From NCBI GenBank assembly GCA_002070375.1, contig MWDD01000016.1, forward strand, positions 1 to 53,140: a DNA stretch of 53,140 nt, written 5' to 3'. The translations under genes and the position numbers were made by a program. This document shows, piece by piece, positions 9,155-17,146 of the stretch. Within the stretch, counting starts at the first letter, position 1. Each line of letters starts with the position of its first letter. The stretch comes from a bacterium ADurb.Bin157. GTDB taxonomy: Bacteria > Muiribacteriota > Ozemobacteria > Ozemobacterales > Ozemobacteraceae. The notes below the pieces were generated by a model. The model was not told where the DNA came from. It was given only the letters and a program-made list of their open reading frames with translations, and did not search any database.

Positions 9155-10492
9155 TTACCGAAGAACATTTGCACCCAGTTTTCCCACTGTAAGTTCGCGC
9201 TGAGAAAATGGTGATTTTTTTAAAATATCAACAGCGTTTTGACTCGGAGCAATCATTGTTATAGCCATTTTCTTTTCATCAAGTATTTGCTTGGCAATAT
9301 CTTTTATTTGTTGAGAATTTACTGCCAAATACGGCTTTATCGCTTCTTCAGGAGTTTTTACTTCTGTGTCGTATAAAAAATTAGCAGAAAGCCGATTCAT
9401 TCTGTTCGTTGTACTTTCAAGCGAAAGCATTACAGTGCCTTTTATCTGTTCGCGCGTGTCATCTAATTCCGAATCTGTTAACCCGTTCTCTGCAATATTT
9501 TGAATTTCTGAATAAAACAATTCAAGAACATGAGCTAAGTGCTCCATCGATGTTCCCGCATATATGCCAAACAACCCGGTGTTTTTAAATGATGTGTGGT
9601 ATGAATATACAGTGTAGGCCATACCTCTTTTTTCTCTGATCTCTTGAAACAATCTACTGCTCATTCCGCCGCCAAAAGCAGCATTCAAAATAGTCAAAGG
9701 AAATCTTCTCTCATCTGAAAAAGCTAACCCCTCCGTGCCTAAAGTCAAATGAACCTGCTCAATTTCTTTAATATAAACAGAAGAATGAGCCATTGTATCA
9801 AAATCAAAAAAATCGCTGTTAAAAGAACCTTTTCGCATCAAAGACAGTTTTTCGCTCAGCATTTTCTTCAGGTTCTGCTGATCAAAATTGCCGGCAATGC
9901 AAATCAATAAATTTTCCGCGACATATTGATTCTTAAAAAACTCAAAAACATCGTTGCGAGTCATACTGCTGACCGTATTAGAAGTCCCCAGTATTGGATT
10001 CCCCAATCTTGAGTTTTTCCAAATATTTTGGCCAAGCAACTCATGAATTATTTCATCGGGAGAATCCTCATACATCTTGATCTCTTCAAGAATAACTTTG
10101 CGCTCCCGCTCCAACTCCTCATTAACAAACTGAGAATTTATAAGCATGTCAGCAAGTACATCAATTGCAACTTCAAACTTGTCTTTCACAACTCGCGCAT
10201 AATAACAGCAGTAATCTTTTGCGGTAAAAGCATTTAAACAACCACCGATGCGATCAAACTCGCTTGCGATATCTTTCGGACTTCTGTTAAGAGTTCCCTT
10301 AAACATCATATGTTCAATAAGATGGGATACTCCTCGTATACTGTCGCTTTCGTATAACACCCCGCTACGCAAAAACATTCCTATTGAGACACTTTGAACG
10401 GTGTCGATATTTTCGGCAAAAACTTCGATGCCGTTATCTAATTTAAAATTTATATATGGCGAAAATGGCAAGTTAGTTCTCCCAGTTTTCAT
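9155..10492 (-). CDS. M16 zinc peptidase (processing-peptidase type)
   Basis: A 445-residue insulinase-family protein with an intact inverted zinc motif H57-L-I-E60-H61 and the distal ligand E137, exactly 76 residues after H61. The C-terminal half contains the family's inactive second domain, with a stretch such as GMSSRLFQEIREKRGMAYT. No signal peptide is seen, so it is probably cytoplasmic. Substrates of bacterial relatives such as PqqL/YmxG are mostly unknown. The start overlaps the end of scpB by 20 bp, which suggests coupled translation. Confidence 0.92.
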   Translation of the reverse strand: MKTGRTNLPFSPYINFKLDNGIEVFAENIDTVQSVSIGMFLRSGVLYESDSIRGVSHLIEHMMFKGTLNRSPKDIASEFDRIGGCLNAFTAKDYCCYYARVVKDKFEVAIDVLADMLINSQFVNEELERERKVILEEIKMYEDSPDEIIHELLGQNIWKNSRLGNPILGTSNTVSSMTRNDVFEFFKNQYVAENLLICIAGNFDQQNLKKMLSEKLSLMRKGSFNSDFFDFDTMAHSSVYIKEIEQVHLTLGTEGLAFSDERRFPLTILNAAFGGGMSSRLFQEIREKRGMAYTVYSYHTSFKNTGLFGIYAGTSMEHLAHVLELFYSEIQNIAENGLTDSELDDTREQIKGTVMLSLESTTNRMNRLSANFLYDTEVKTPEEAIKPYLAVNSQQIKDIAKQILDEKKMAITMIAPSQNAVDILKKSPFSQRELTVGKLGANVLR

Positions 10493-11201
10493 CTTCTTCA
10501 GACATTTCTCTATCTATCGTCATAAACCCTTGGCTTTCATTAAACTCTTTTTCATCAAGAGCGCTGTTCTCGAGATTTTCTTTGGTTTGTCCCTCAGGGG
10601 TAAGTTCGGCGGGAATATCGATACTCGGAATAGGCAGCTCCTTCAAGCTCTTCATACCAAAGTAAAACAAAAAATCTTGCGTCGTTGAATATAATCTCGG
10701 TTTTCCGATAACTTGCTTTTCACCCGAAACAAAAATTAGTTTTTTCTCTAACAGAGTCGAAACAACACCGTCGCAATTTACTCCGCGAATCGCATCGATT
10801 TCCGCTTTGGTTATCGGTTGCTTAAATGCAATAACAGACAATGTCTCAAGAGCCGGCAAAGACAAAGAAACCAACTTTTGTCCGTCCATGCGCTGAATAA
10901 ACTGCGAAACCTTAGCCTTAGTAGCCAACTGAACACCCGTTTCAAGAATAGCTATTTGCAAGCCGCTCTTTTCATCATTATCAAAGTCGCTTTTTCTGGT
11001 TAAAACAACCTTTTCAACAGTCTGAATATTTGTATTTAAAATTTCTGCCAACTTTTCGAGACCAATAGGCTTGTTTTGCAAAAGCAACAAGCCGTCAAGA
11101 GCCGCGCACATGGATTCAAAATCTGCCTCGCTGACCAAATTGGGTAAATCCGGCATTAACTCTTCTTTACTAAGAGGAGTTAAATCATTATCGATGTGCA
11201 T
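10473..11201 (-). CDS. scpB: Segregation and condensation protein B
   Basis: A 242-residue winged-helix protein of the ScpB family. The core runs from about 25 to 185, with SLPALETLSVIAFKQPITKAEI and GKPRLYSTTQDFLFYFG being typical. The acidic C-terminal tail (about 200-242) is poorly conserved. ScpB binds ScpA and Smc to form the condensin that compacts and segregates the chromosome. No smc is in the window. It follows scpA with a 14-bp overlap, and AAGGAG lies 10 nt before ATG 11201. Confidence 0.93.
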   Translation of the reverse strand: MHIDNDLTPLSKEELMPDLPNLVSEADFESMCAALDGLLLLQNKPIGLEKLAEILNTNIQTVEKVVLTRKSDFDNDEKSGLQIAILETGVQLATKAKVSQFIQRMDGQKLVSLSLPALETLSVIAFKQPITKAEIDAIRGVNCDGVVSTLLEKKLIFVSGEKQVIGKPRLYSTTQDFLFYFGMKSLKELPIPSIDIPAELTPEGQTKENLENSALDEKEFNESQGFMTIDREMSEEDENWEN

Positions 11202-11955
11202 ATTCCTGCTCTCCTTGTTTTAATCTGTTAACAATAATCGGAGCGAAGCTTTTATCCTGAGAAATATCTAATTCGCCCGACTTAACCATCTCAAGAACAG
11301 CCATAAATGAAACGACTGTTTCTTCCCTGTTTTTGGGGTTCTTTAACAGCTCCGAAAAAACAATTTTACTCTTAAAGTTTTTTAACAATTCTCGTATTTC
11401 ATTAATTCTTTCCGCTACCCCGATTTTGTCCATTACTACCCGGTGTATGGGCGGATTTATACGGCTTTTTACAAGTGCCTGAAATATATTCAACAAATCA
11501 AGAGGCCCGACATTTATTTCGAGTATTTCTTCAGGCCTGCGCTCGTCACTTGAAAATCTTGTGTATATTCTTGATGCTTCAGATTCCAATTTTCTTAATT
11601 CAAGAGCTATCAGTTTAAACCTTTTGTATTCTAACAGCTTTTCGACCAATCCCTGCCTGGCATCTTCTTCAAATTCTTCAGAATCAAAATTTTCATCAAA
11701 AGCACCGTCTTCAATAGGCTTCTCTTTTGGTAAAAGCATTTTAGACTTTATTTCTAATAAAGTGGCCGCCATTACAAGAAATCCCGAAGCGATTTCCATA
11801 TCAAGAATCTCTATCATCTGAAGATATTCCAAATATTGATTCGCAATGTGAGATATCGGAATATCGTATATGTTAATCTTTTGCTCTTCGATTAAGTGAT
11901 AGAGCAAATCAAAAGGGCCTTCAAATACAGGCAGCTTAACCTGATATACACTCAT
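11188..11955 (-). CDS. scpA: Segregation and condensation protein A (kleisin)
   Basis: A 255-residue kleisin. The N-terminal signature FEGPFDLLYHLIEEQKINIY followed by PISHIANQYLEYL is diagnostic. The C-terminal winged helix (VVSFMAVLEMVKSGELDISQ) should contact the Smc head. Together with scpB it forms the non-Smc part of condensin. It starts 2 bp after the trpS stop and overlaps scpB by 14 bp, so the order trpS-scpA-scpB is translationally compact. Acidic residues in the middle (85-100) form a linker that varies in the family. Confidence 0.94.
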   Translation of the reverse strand: MSVYQVKLPVFEGPFDLLYHLIEEQKINIYDIPISHIANQYLEYLQMIEILDMEIASGFLVMAATLLEIKSKMLLPKEKPIEDGAFDENFDSEEFEEDARQGLVEKLLEYKRFKLIALELRKLESEASRIYTRFSSDERRPEEILEINVGPLDLLNIFQALVKSRINPPIHRVVMDKIGVAERINEIRELLKNFKSKIVFSELLKNPKNREETVVSFMAVLEMVKSGELDISQDKSFAPIIVNRLKQGEQEYAHR

Positions 11956-11957
11956 TA

Positions 11958-12935
11958 TTAAATGAAACCCATAGCCTTTCGTATTTCGTGCATTGTTTCG
12001 CCGGCTACTTTATGAGCTATTTTTTCGCCGGAAACTATTACATCTTCCACATAACCCTTGTTTGCTTCTATTTCTCCACGCTTTGCCCTTATAGGTTCTA
12101 ACATATTGTTGATTTTTTCAAAAAGCATGTTTTTGCAGTCACGACAACCGATTTTTGCGGTTTTACACCCTTCGCATATTTCTTCCAATTTTTCGGGAGA
12201 ATAAACCTTATGATATGAAAATACCGTACAAACCTCAGGGTTCCCCGGATCATTACGCCTTACTCTTTGAGGATCAGTTATCATCTGCTGTATCTTCGCT
12301 TTTAAATTATCTGCAGTTTCGCGAAGCTCTATACTGTTATTATAAGATTTACTCATTTTCCTGTTGTCTATTCCAAGCAACAAAGGAACCTCAGATAACG
12401 AAGCTTCCGGTTCTTTCAATATTTGTCCGCAATAACTGTTAAAACGCCGTATAATCTCGCGGCTAAGCTCTAAATGAGGCAACTGATCTTTGCCGACAGG
12501 AACTACTTCAGCATTATAAACTGCGATGTCCGAAGTCATTAAAACCGGATACATTAGCTTTCCTGCCGAAACACCCGACCGCATATCTTCGTCACGCACA
12601 GCGTCTTTAAAAGTCGGACACCTTTCAAGCCAGCCTAACGGAGTAAAATTACTTAGTATTGTGCTCAATTCGGCATGCTCAAACATCGACGACTGCCTGA
12701 ATATAACAGCTTTTTTTGGATCTATCCCAACACTTAGCCAATCTGTAACCATATCTTTGACCAGCACCGGAATGTTTTCCATAAATTTGTCAGTAAATGC
12801 GTGCCAAACAGCAGCAAAAAAGTAGCATTCGTATTTATCCTGAAGTTTTACCCAGTTTTTCAGAGTGCCTTCTAAGTGCCCCAAATGCAAAGAACCTGTA
12901 GTACGCATACCACTAACCAATCTTTTCATAGCCAT
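11958..12935 (-). CDS. trpS: Tryptophanyl-tRNA synthetase with predicted [4Fe-4S] site
   Basis: A 325-residue class I synthetase that charges tRNA-Trp. The HIGH motif is HLGH (17-20) and the KMSKS loop is at 193-197. In the anticodon-binding region there is C236-x20-C257-x6-C264-x2-C267, with an extra C254. This closely matches the C-x22-C-x6-C-x2-C [4Fe-4S] site known from Thermotoga maritima TrpRS. The cluster is inferred from the spacing. GGAG lies 7 nt before ATG 12935. It sits between a TPR protein gene (28 bp upstream) and scpA, within one operon. Confidence 0.95.
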   Translation of the reverse strand: MAMKRLVSGMRTTGSLHLGHLEGTLKNWVKLQDKYECYFFAAVWHAFTDKFMENIPVLVKDMVTDWLSVGIDPKKAVIFRQSSMFEHAELSTILSNFTPLGWLERCPTFKDAVRDEDMRSGVSAGKLMYPVLMTSDIAVYNAEVVPVGKDQLPHLELSREIIRRFNSYCGQILKEPEASLSEVPLLLGIDNRKMSKSYNNSIELRETADNLKAKIQQMITDPQRVRRNDPGNPEVCTVFSYHKVYSPEKLEEICEGCKTAKIGCRDCKNMLFEKINNMLEPIRAKRGEIEANKGYVEDVIVSGEKIAHKVAGETMHEIRKAMGFI

Positions 12936-12963
12936 TAAGCTTCTCCATCTTTAAAATTCGAAA

Positions 12964-14127
12964 TTAAAATTCAGTCGCTTTAAGAGCATCTTCAGCCGCT
13001 CTTAAAGTATAAGAATCGGGATTAACAACCAAGACTTTTCGCCAATACTCTCTGGCGCGCTCAATGTCTTGCTTTTTAAAATATGCAACCCCAATATTAA
13101 AATAAGCCTCTGCATATTGTGAATCTACGTCAATCGCCATTTCCCATTGATGAATGGCACGATTCAAGTCACCTTTGAGGTTAAATACATTTCCCATGGT
13201 AAAATGCGCTAATTTGTCTGCCGTTCCGGAGCTGATGAGAGGCAACAAAACATATTCCGCTTCTCTGAACATCTCTTCAGAATAGTAGGCTCGCGCCAAC
13301 AAAAGCTTTTGATCATTATTTAGCTCGCCTCTGCTAAAAAAATCTTGAAGAATATTTATTGCAATATGAGGGTAATCCAACTTCATTGCCATGTTTGCGT
13401 ATGCGTATGCATCAACCGAATTGCCAATTCTTGAAGGCCGAATTCTACCCAAATAAGAAGCGGCTGCTTCCGGCTCATATTGTGCATCTTCAACTCTTGC
13501 AAGCATCATTAAAACAAACGGATCTCCCGAATCTTGAATTAATGCTCCAAGCAGAATTCGCTTCGCATCATCGTACTTTTCTGCGTCTAAGAGCACTCTC
13601 GCAACATGAATAGCCTCTTCAAGGGAAAGGGTCGAACCGTCTTTTACTGCCTTTTCTGTTTGTGTGTCGCAAATAATCTTTAACAAATTGTCATTAATTT
13701 TAAAAAACAAAGACGGAACCGATTTTTGAGCCGCATCCACTATAAAATAAAGGTTTATTCTCGTTTGCATAGTTGGAAAAAGCTGAAAGGCATCAACTGT
13801 CGCAGATTTATTAGCGTCCGGCGAAGGCTTAAATGAGCTGTTTAACTCTATATAAAAATCTTCCAATGGATTTATTGTGTGATTCTCTCTGCCGGTATTG
13901 ACCAAAGTAACATTCAGGTGTATCTGATCCCGCGGCCCCTGTGCTCTTAAACCACCAAGAAAAGCCTCCCGTTTATATTCATTTACCGTTAAAACAACGC
14001 CGCTGTGATCAAAAAGATCTTCTCCTATAAGACCTATGTTTTTCGAAAAGCAGCAAATTGGAATAAGATAAAAGATAGTTATCAACAAAAACAAGCAATG
14101 CAGTCTTTTTCTGTTAGTTATGCGCAT
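12964..14127 (-). CDS. Secreted TPR-repeat protein
   Basis: A 387-residue protein with an N-terminal hydrophobic signal segment (about 8-28). Residues 35-170 look like an immunoglobulin-like domain resembling DUF4352/telokin-type modules. The C-terminal part (about 170-380) carries tetratricopeptide repeats, for example AYFNIGVAYFKKQDIERAREYWRKVL. TPRs hold protein partners; the role is unknown. It is the first gene of a six-gene operon running to the M24 peptidase. No Shine-Dalgarno is seen; a possible promoter lies 9 bp upstream. Confidence 0.8.
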   Translation of the reverse strand: MRITNRKRLHCLFLLITIFYLIPICCFSKNIGLIGEDLFDHSGVVLTVNEYKREAFLGGLRAQGPRDQIHLNVTLVNTGRENHTINPLEDFYIELNSSFKPSPDANKSATVDAFQLFPTMQTRINLYFIVDAAQKSVPSLFFKINDNLLKIICDTQTEKAVKDGSTLSLEEAIHVARVLLDAEKYDDAKRILLGALIQDSGDPFVLMMLARVEDAQYEPEAAASYLGRIRPSRIGNSVDAYAYANMAMKLDYPHIAINILQDFFSRGELNNDQKLLLARAYYSEEMFREAEYVLLPLISSGTADKLAHFTMGNVFNLKGDLNRAIHQWEMAIDVDSQYAEAYFNIGVAYFKKQDIERAREYWRKVLVVNPDSYTLRAAEDALKATEF

Positions 14128-14136
14128 AGTGCCCGC

Positions 14137-14166
14137 ATGATATCATAGATAAAGATAAATTTGCAA
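14137..14166 (-). promoter_or_regulatory. Possible promoter of the TPR-trpS-scpAB operon
   Basis: On the minus strand TTGCAA (14166-14161), 18-bp spacer, TATCAT (14142-14137), then 9 bp to ATG 14127. The leader would be only about 2 nt. The match is weaker than for the plus-strand promoter in the same gap. Confidence 0.35.
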
Positions 14167-14213
14167 TTATTGCAACACACAAAAATATGATTTAAATTAA
14201 CGATCCTTAGCGA

Positions 14214-14242
14214 TTGTTTCAAAAATATCTTTATGCTAAACT
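14214..14242 (+). promoter_or_regulatory. Leaderless-type promoter of the cyclase pair
   Basis: TTGTTT (14214-14219), 17-bp spacer, TAAACT (14237-14242), 6 bp, ATG 14249. There is no Shine-Dalgarno (TCCCGC precedes the ATG), so the bicistronic cyclase mRNA probably starts at its first codon. Confidence 0.55.
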
Positions 14243-14248
14243 TCCCGC

Positions 14249-17146
14249 ATGTCCAATTCCAATAACATATTTAAAAGCTTAAAAAATATTGCAATAATTT
14301 CATTTTTTGCTTTAACACCTCTTATTTGGCTTTGTAATTTCTTATATTACCGGGGAATTGAAGACGAGAAGAGCAGGCTTGTAGCAATTCAAGAAAACTT
14401 GCTCAACGAGATGGAAGACTTCCAAACAAAATTAACTCCTACAAGTTATATTGACTGCGTTTTCGATGAACTTAAAACTTCTTTTGGCACTAACTATGAT
14501 CCAAATTCTTACAGACCTTTGTTTTATACAAACGACGAAGATATTCTCGATAAAACTTACCTTGAAAAAGCTAATTCTTATTTAATTGAAAATCACGCTT
14601 TAAAACCAATAATTTCTGCTTTTAAAAACTTCAATAAAAAACCTTCAATCATAAGTTCTTTGCCAATATTCAACAATAACAAAGAAGCAAATAATTTTGC
14701 CGATGCAATTTTAAGTTACTTTATAGCTATTCATAAAAAACAGGATAAAGATGACTTTGCCAATAGGTTTTTTCATGACCATTTGTCATTATTTTCAAAT
14801 ATCCCTACAGCAAGCGGAAAATCAGCCTCGTTTTTTTCAGGAAAATTCGGTGACCAACTTTCAATTCAAATTTTCAACACTTATCCGGTAGCCACAAATA
14901 AGCCAAACTATGAAGCAGCTGACTATTTCTGCTTTAACTCATCAGATATCAAACATGAACTTCTCTTAAAAAATGCTTTAAGAACACAAAATGACTCTCA
15001 TATAAACAGACAGTTTTTAATAATAAAAAACAAAAAACAAATCAAACTCCCGACATTTTTGACTATCGGAAATAAATACTGTTATTTGAGCGAGTTTCCA
15101 AACGCACACTATAGTTACGCAAAAAATCTCTCAATTAAATCTTCTGAGTTATCAAGTAATGTTTTGATGTTTATAAACAATAATTGCTTGGCAACGACAA
15201 TCGACATCTCTGAACTGGAATCAAAATATTCAATTGATTTGGCAATTACTCAAAATTTCTTAAGAATTGCAATAATGATTTTATGGATAATTTTTGTAAA
15301 CTCAATATTGAATAGAAATAAGGCCGAAATTGGGCTGACCTCAAAGCTAAGAATGGCAGTAGCATTAGCTATAGTATTCCCCCTGATTGGCTTCATATTT
15401 GTCTTCAATCAAATTAAAAATAAAAACTTAAGCTTAGAAATCTCAGATTGCAAACAAAGAATTGAACAGCGCTTCAAATTATTCGAAAAAATTTTGGAAG
15501 ACAACGATCGGCGACTGATTATTGACTCTCAAAAATATAAAAAAGCCTTTTCCGACCTATATTTTTCTTTTTCCTCATCAAATAAATTTCTTGAAAACAC
15601 CTATGGGACAAGACAATTTCCGGGAAGCGAATATATTAGCGAAACCAGAATTTTAGATAAGAACGTCAACATACTGGGCTTTACAAATTATAGGCATTTA
15701 AATCTGAATCCCGCTGACTCATTAGGCTATTATAAAATATTCAGTGAACTTAAATTACCGAACAACACAAAAGAAGCTCTGCAAAATAAAGCAAAAATGG
15801 ACTTATTTTTAGGCTTTACATTAGATTATTGGAACGCTGTTTCAACCAACAAAAGAATTTCTGCCGAAAGCCTCTTAGATTCAAACTTAAATCATCTCAC
15901 GTTTTTAAAAAAAACAACATTTCAACTTTTGGCCGAAGCCAATAATCCGAATAAAATTGAAGCAATGACTTTCAACTTGTTCTATTCCCCTGAATACACC
16001 GTTTCAAAGATTAAAAAACTGTATGAAGAATCAAAAAAACTATTTCAAGACACACATAAAAATTCTAATATAGATTACTGCATTTTTTTCAGAGACAAAA
16101 ATAATTTAAGCAAAATAATTGCCCAAAATGTAACAAACAATGAAAGAATGTTTCAACACGCTCTTAAGACTCTGTTTAATAGATCTTCACAGTTCGAAAT
16201 TATAAATGATAAAAACAAATATCTTGTTAAATCTTCTTTATTTTGCGCAAACCTTCCAATAATTATTACTGCCGATGCAACTATTTATAAACCCGGGTTT
16301 TCATTTGCAGACACCCTGACATTACCCTTGATTTTGTTGGCATATTCGATCATTTCAATGTCATTACTCTCAAAGGCGCTTTCTGAATCATTTTTATCTC
16401 CAATAAAAAGTCTCATACAGTTCGTTAATCAAATAAAATCATTCAACTATGATACTAAAGTAGTAATCGAAACCGGAGACGAGCTGACTGAACTCTCAAG
16501 ATCTTTTAACATTATGGCAAAAGAACTCTCAAAAAGAGAGAAGATGAGAAGATTTGTTTCTGAAAACCTTTATTCTATTCTTAAAAAAGATACAGACGCT
16601 CCAATGAATGAAACTACAGTAACAATACTTGCCTCAGATATAAGAAACTTCACACTGATATCGGAAGCAAATACTCCGGAATCAGTCGTAAGCCTTTTAA
16701 ATGATTATTTTACTTCAATGGAAGAGGCCATTGTCGCAAATGGCGGCATAATTGAAAAATTCATCGGAGATGCGTTAATCGCAGCATTTTACCCGAACGA
16801 AAACCTGGAAAAAACATCAATAAGAGCAGCGAAAGCCGCTGTCCACATGAAAAAAAATCTTCTCCTGTTTAATCAAGAAAGACAAAAAAAGAATATGTTG
16901 ACTATCGAAAATGGAATCGGCTTAGCAACCGGTAATATAATTATGGGATTTGCCGGTCAGAAATCCCGAAGGCGTGAGTTTATTCTGTTTGGTGAAGTAT
17001 TAGAACAAGCAGAGGAAATTGAAGCCCTTACAAAAACCGGAAAACACACTAAAATTTTTGTTGATAAAATAACAGCAAACTTAATATCTCATTCTTTCAA
17101 TTTAGTTTCTTTAAAAGAAAACCCAGAAGTTCTGGAAATAAAATGA
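14249..17146 (+). CDS. Receptor-type class III cyclase, metal-Asp subunit (C1-like)
   Basis: A 965-residue membrane protein. Segments are a transmembrane helix (12-34), an outside region of about 300 residues, helices near 340-357 and 369-389, a second outside region, a helix at 690-712, a HAMP domain (about 713-775) and a class III nucleotide cyclase domain (about 785-950). Both metal-binding Asp residues are present, D797 (ASDIRNFT) and D841 (KFIGD), 44 residues apart as in animal C1 domains. The transition-state residues are lost: E919 replaces Asn and E923 replaces Arg. I912 stands where Thr or Asp selects adenine. A homodimer should be inactive; the second gene supplies what is missing. 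The stop overlaps the next start (ATGA). Which nucleotide it cyclises is inferred. Confidence 0.9.
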   Translation: MSNSNNIFKSLKNIAIISFFALTPLIWLCNFLYYRGIEDEKSRLVAIQENLLNEMEDFQTKLTPTSYIDCVFDELKTSFGTNYDPNSYRPLFYTNDEDILDKTYLEKANSYLIENHALKPIISAFKNFNKKPSIISSLPIFNNNKEANNFADAILSYFIAIHKKQDKDDFANRFFHDHLSLFSNIPTASGKSASFFSGKFGDQLSIQIFNTYPVATNKPNYEAADYFCFNSSDIKHELLLKNALRTQNDSHINRQFLIIKNKKQIKLPTFLTIGNKYCYLSEFPNAHYSYAKNLSIKSSELSSNVLMFINNNCLATTIDISELESKYSIDLAITQNFLRIAIMILWIIFVNSILNRNKAEIGLTSKLRMAVALAIVFPLIGFIFVFNQIKNKNLSLEISDCKQRIEQRFKLFEKILEDNDRRLIIDSQKYKKAFSDLYFSFSSSNKFLENTYGTRQFPGSEYISETRILDKNVNILGFTNYRHLNLNPADSLGYYKIFSELKLPNNTKEALQNKAKMDLFLGFTLDYWNAVSTNKRISAESLLDSNLNHLTFLKKTTFQLLAEANNPNKIEAMTFNLFYSPEYTVSKIKKLYEESKKLFQDTHKNSNIDYCIFFRDKNNLSKIIAQNVTNNERMFQHALKTLFNRSSQFEIINDKNKYLVKSSLFCANLPIIITADATIYKPGFSFADTLTLPLILLAYSIISMSLLSKALSESFLSPIKSLIQFVNQIKSFNYDTKVVIETGDELTELSRSFNIMAKELSKREKMRRFVSENLYSILKKDTDAPMNETTVTILASDIRNFTLISEANTPESVVSLLNDYFTSMEEAIVANGGIIEKFIGDALIAAFYPNENLEKTSIRAAKAAVHMKKNLLLFNQERQKKNMLTIENGIGLATGNIIMGFAGQKSRRREFILFGEVLEQAEEIEALTKTGKHTKIFVDKITANLISHSFNLVSLKENPEVLEIK

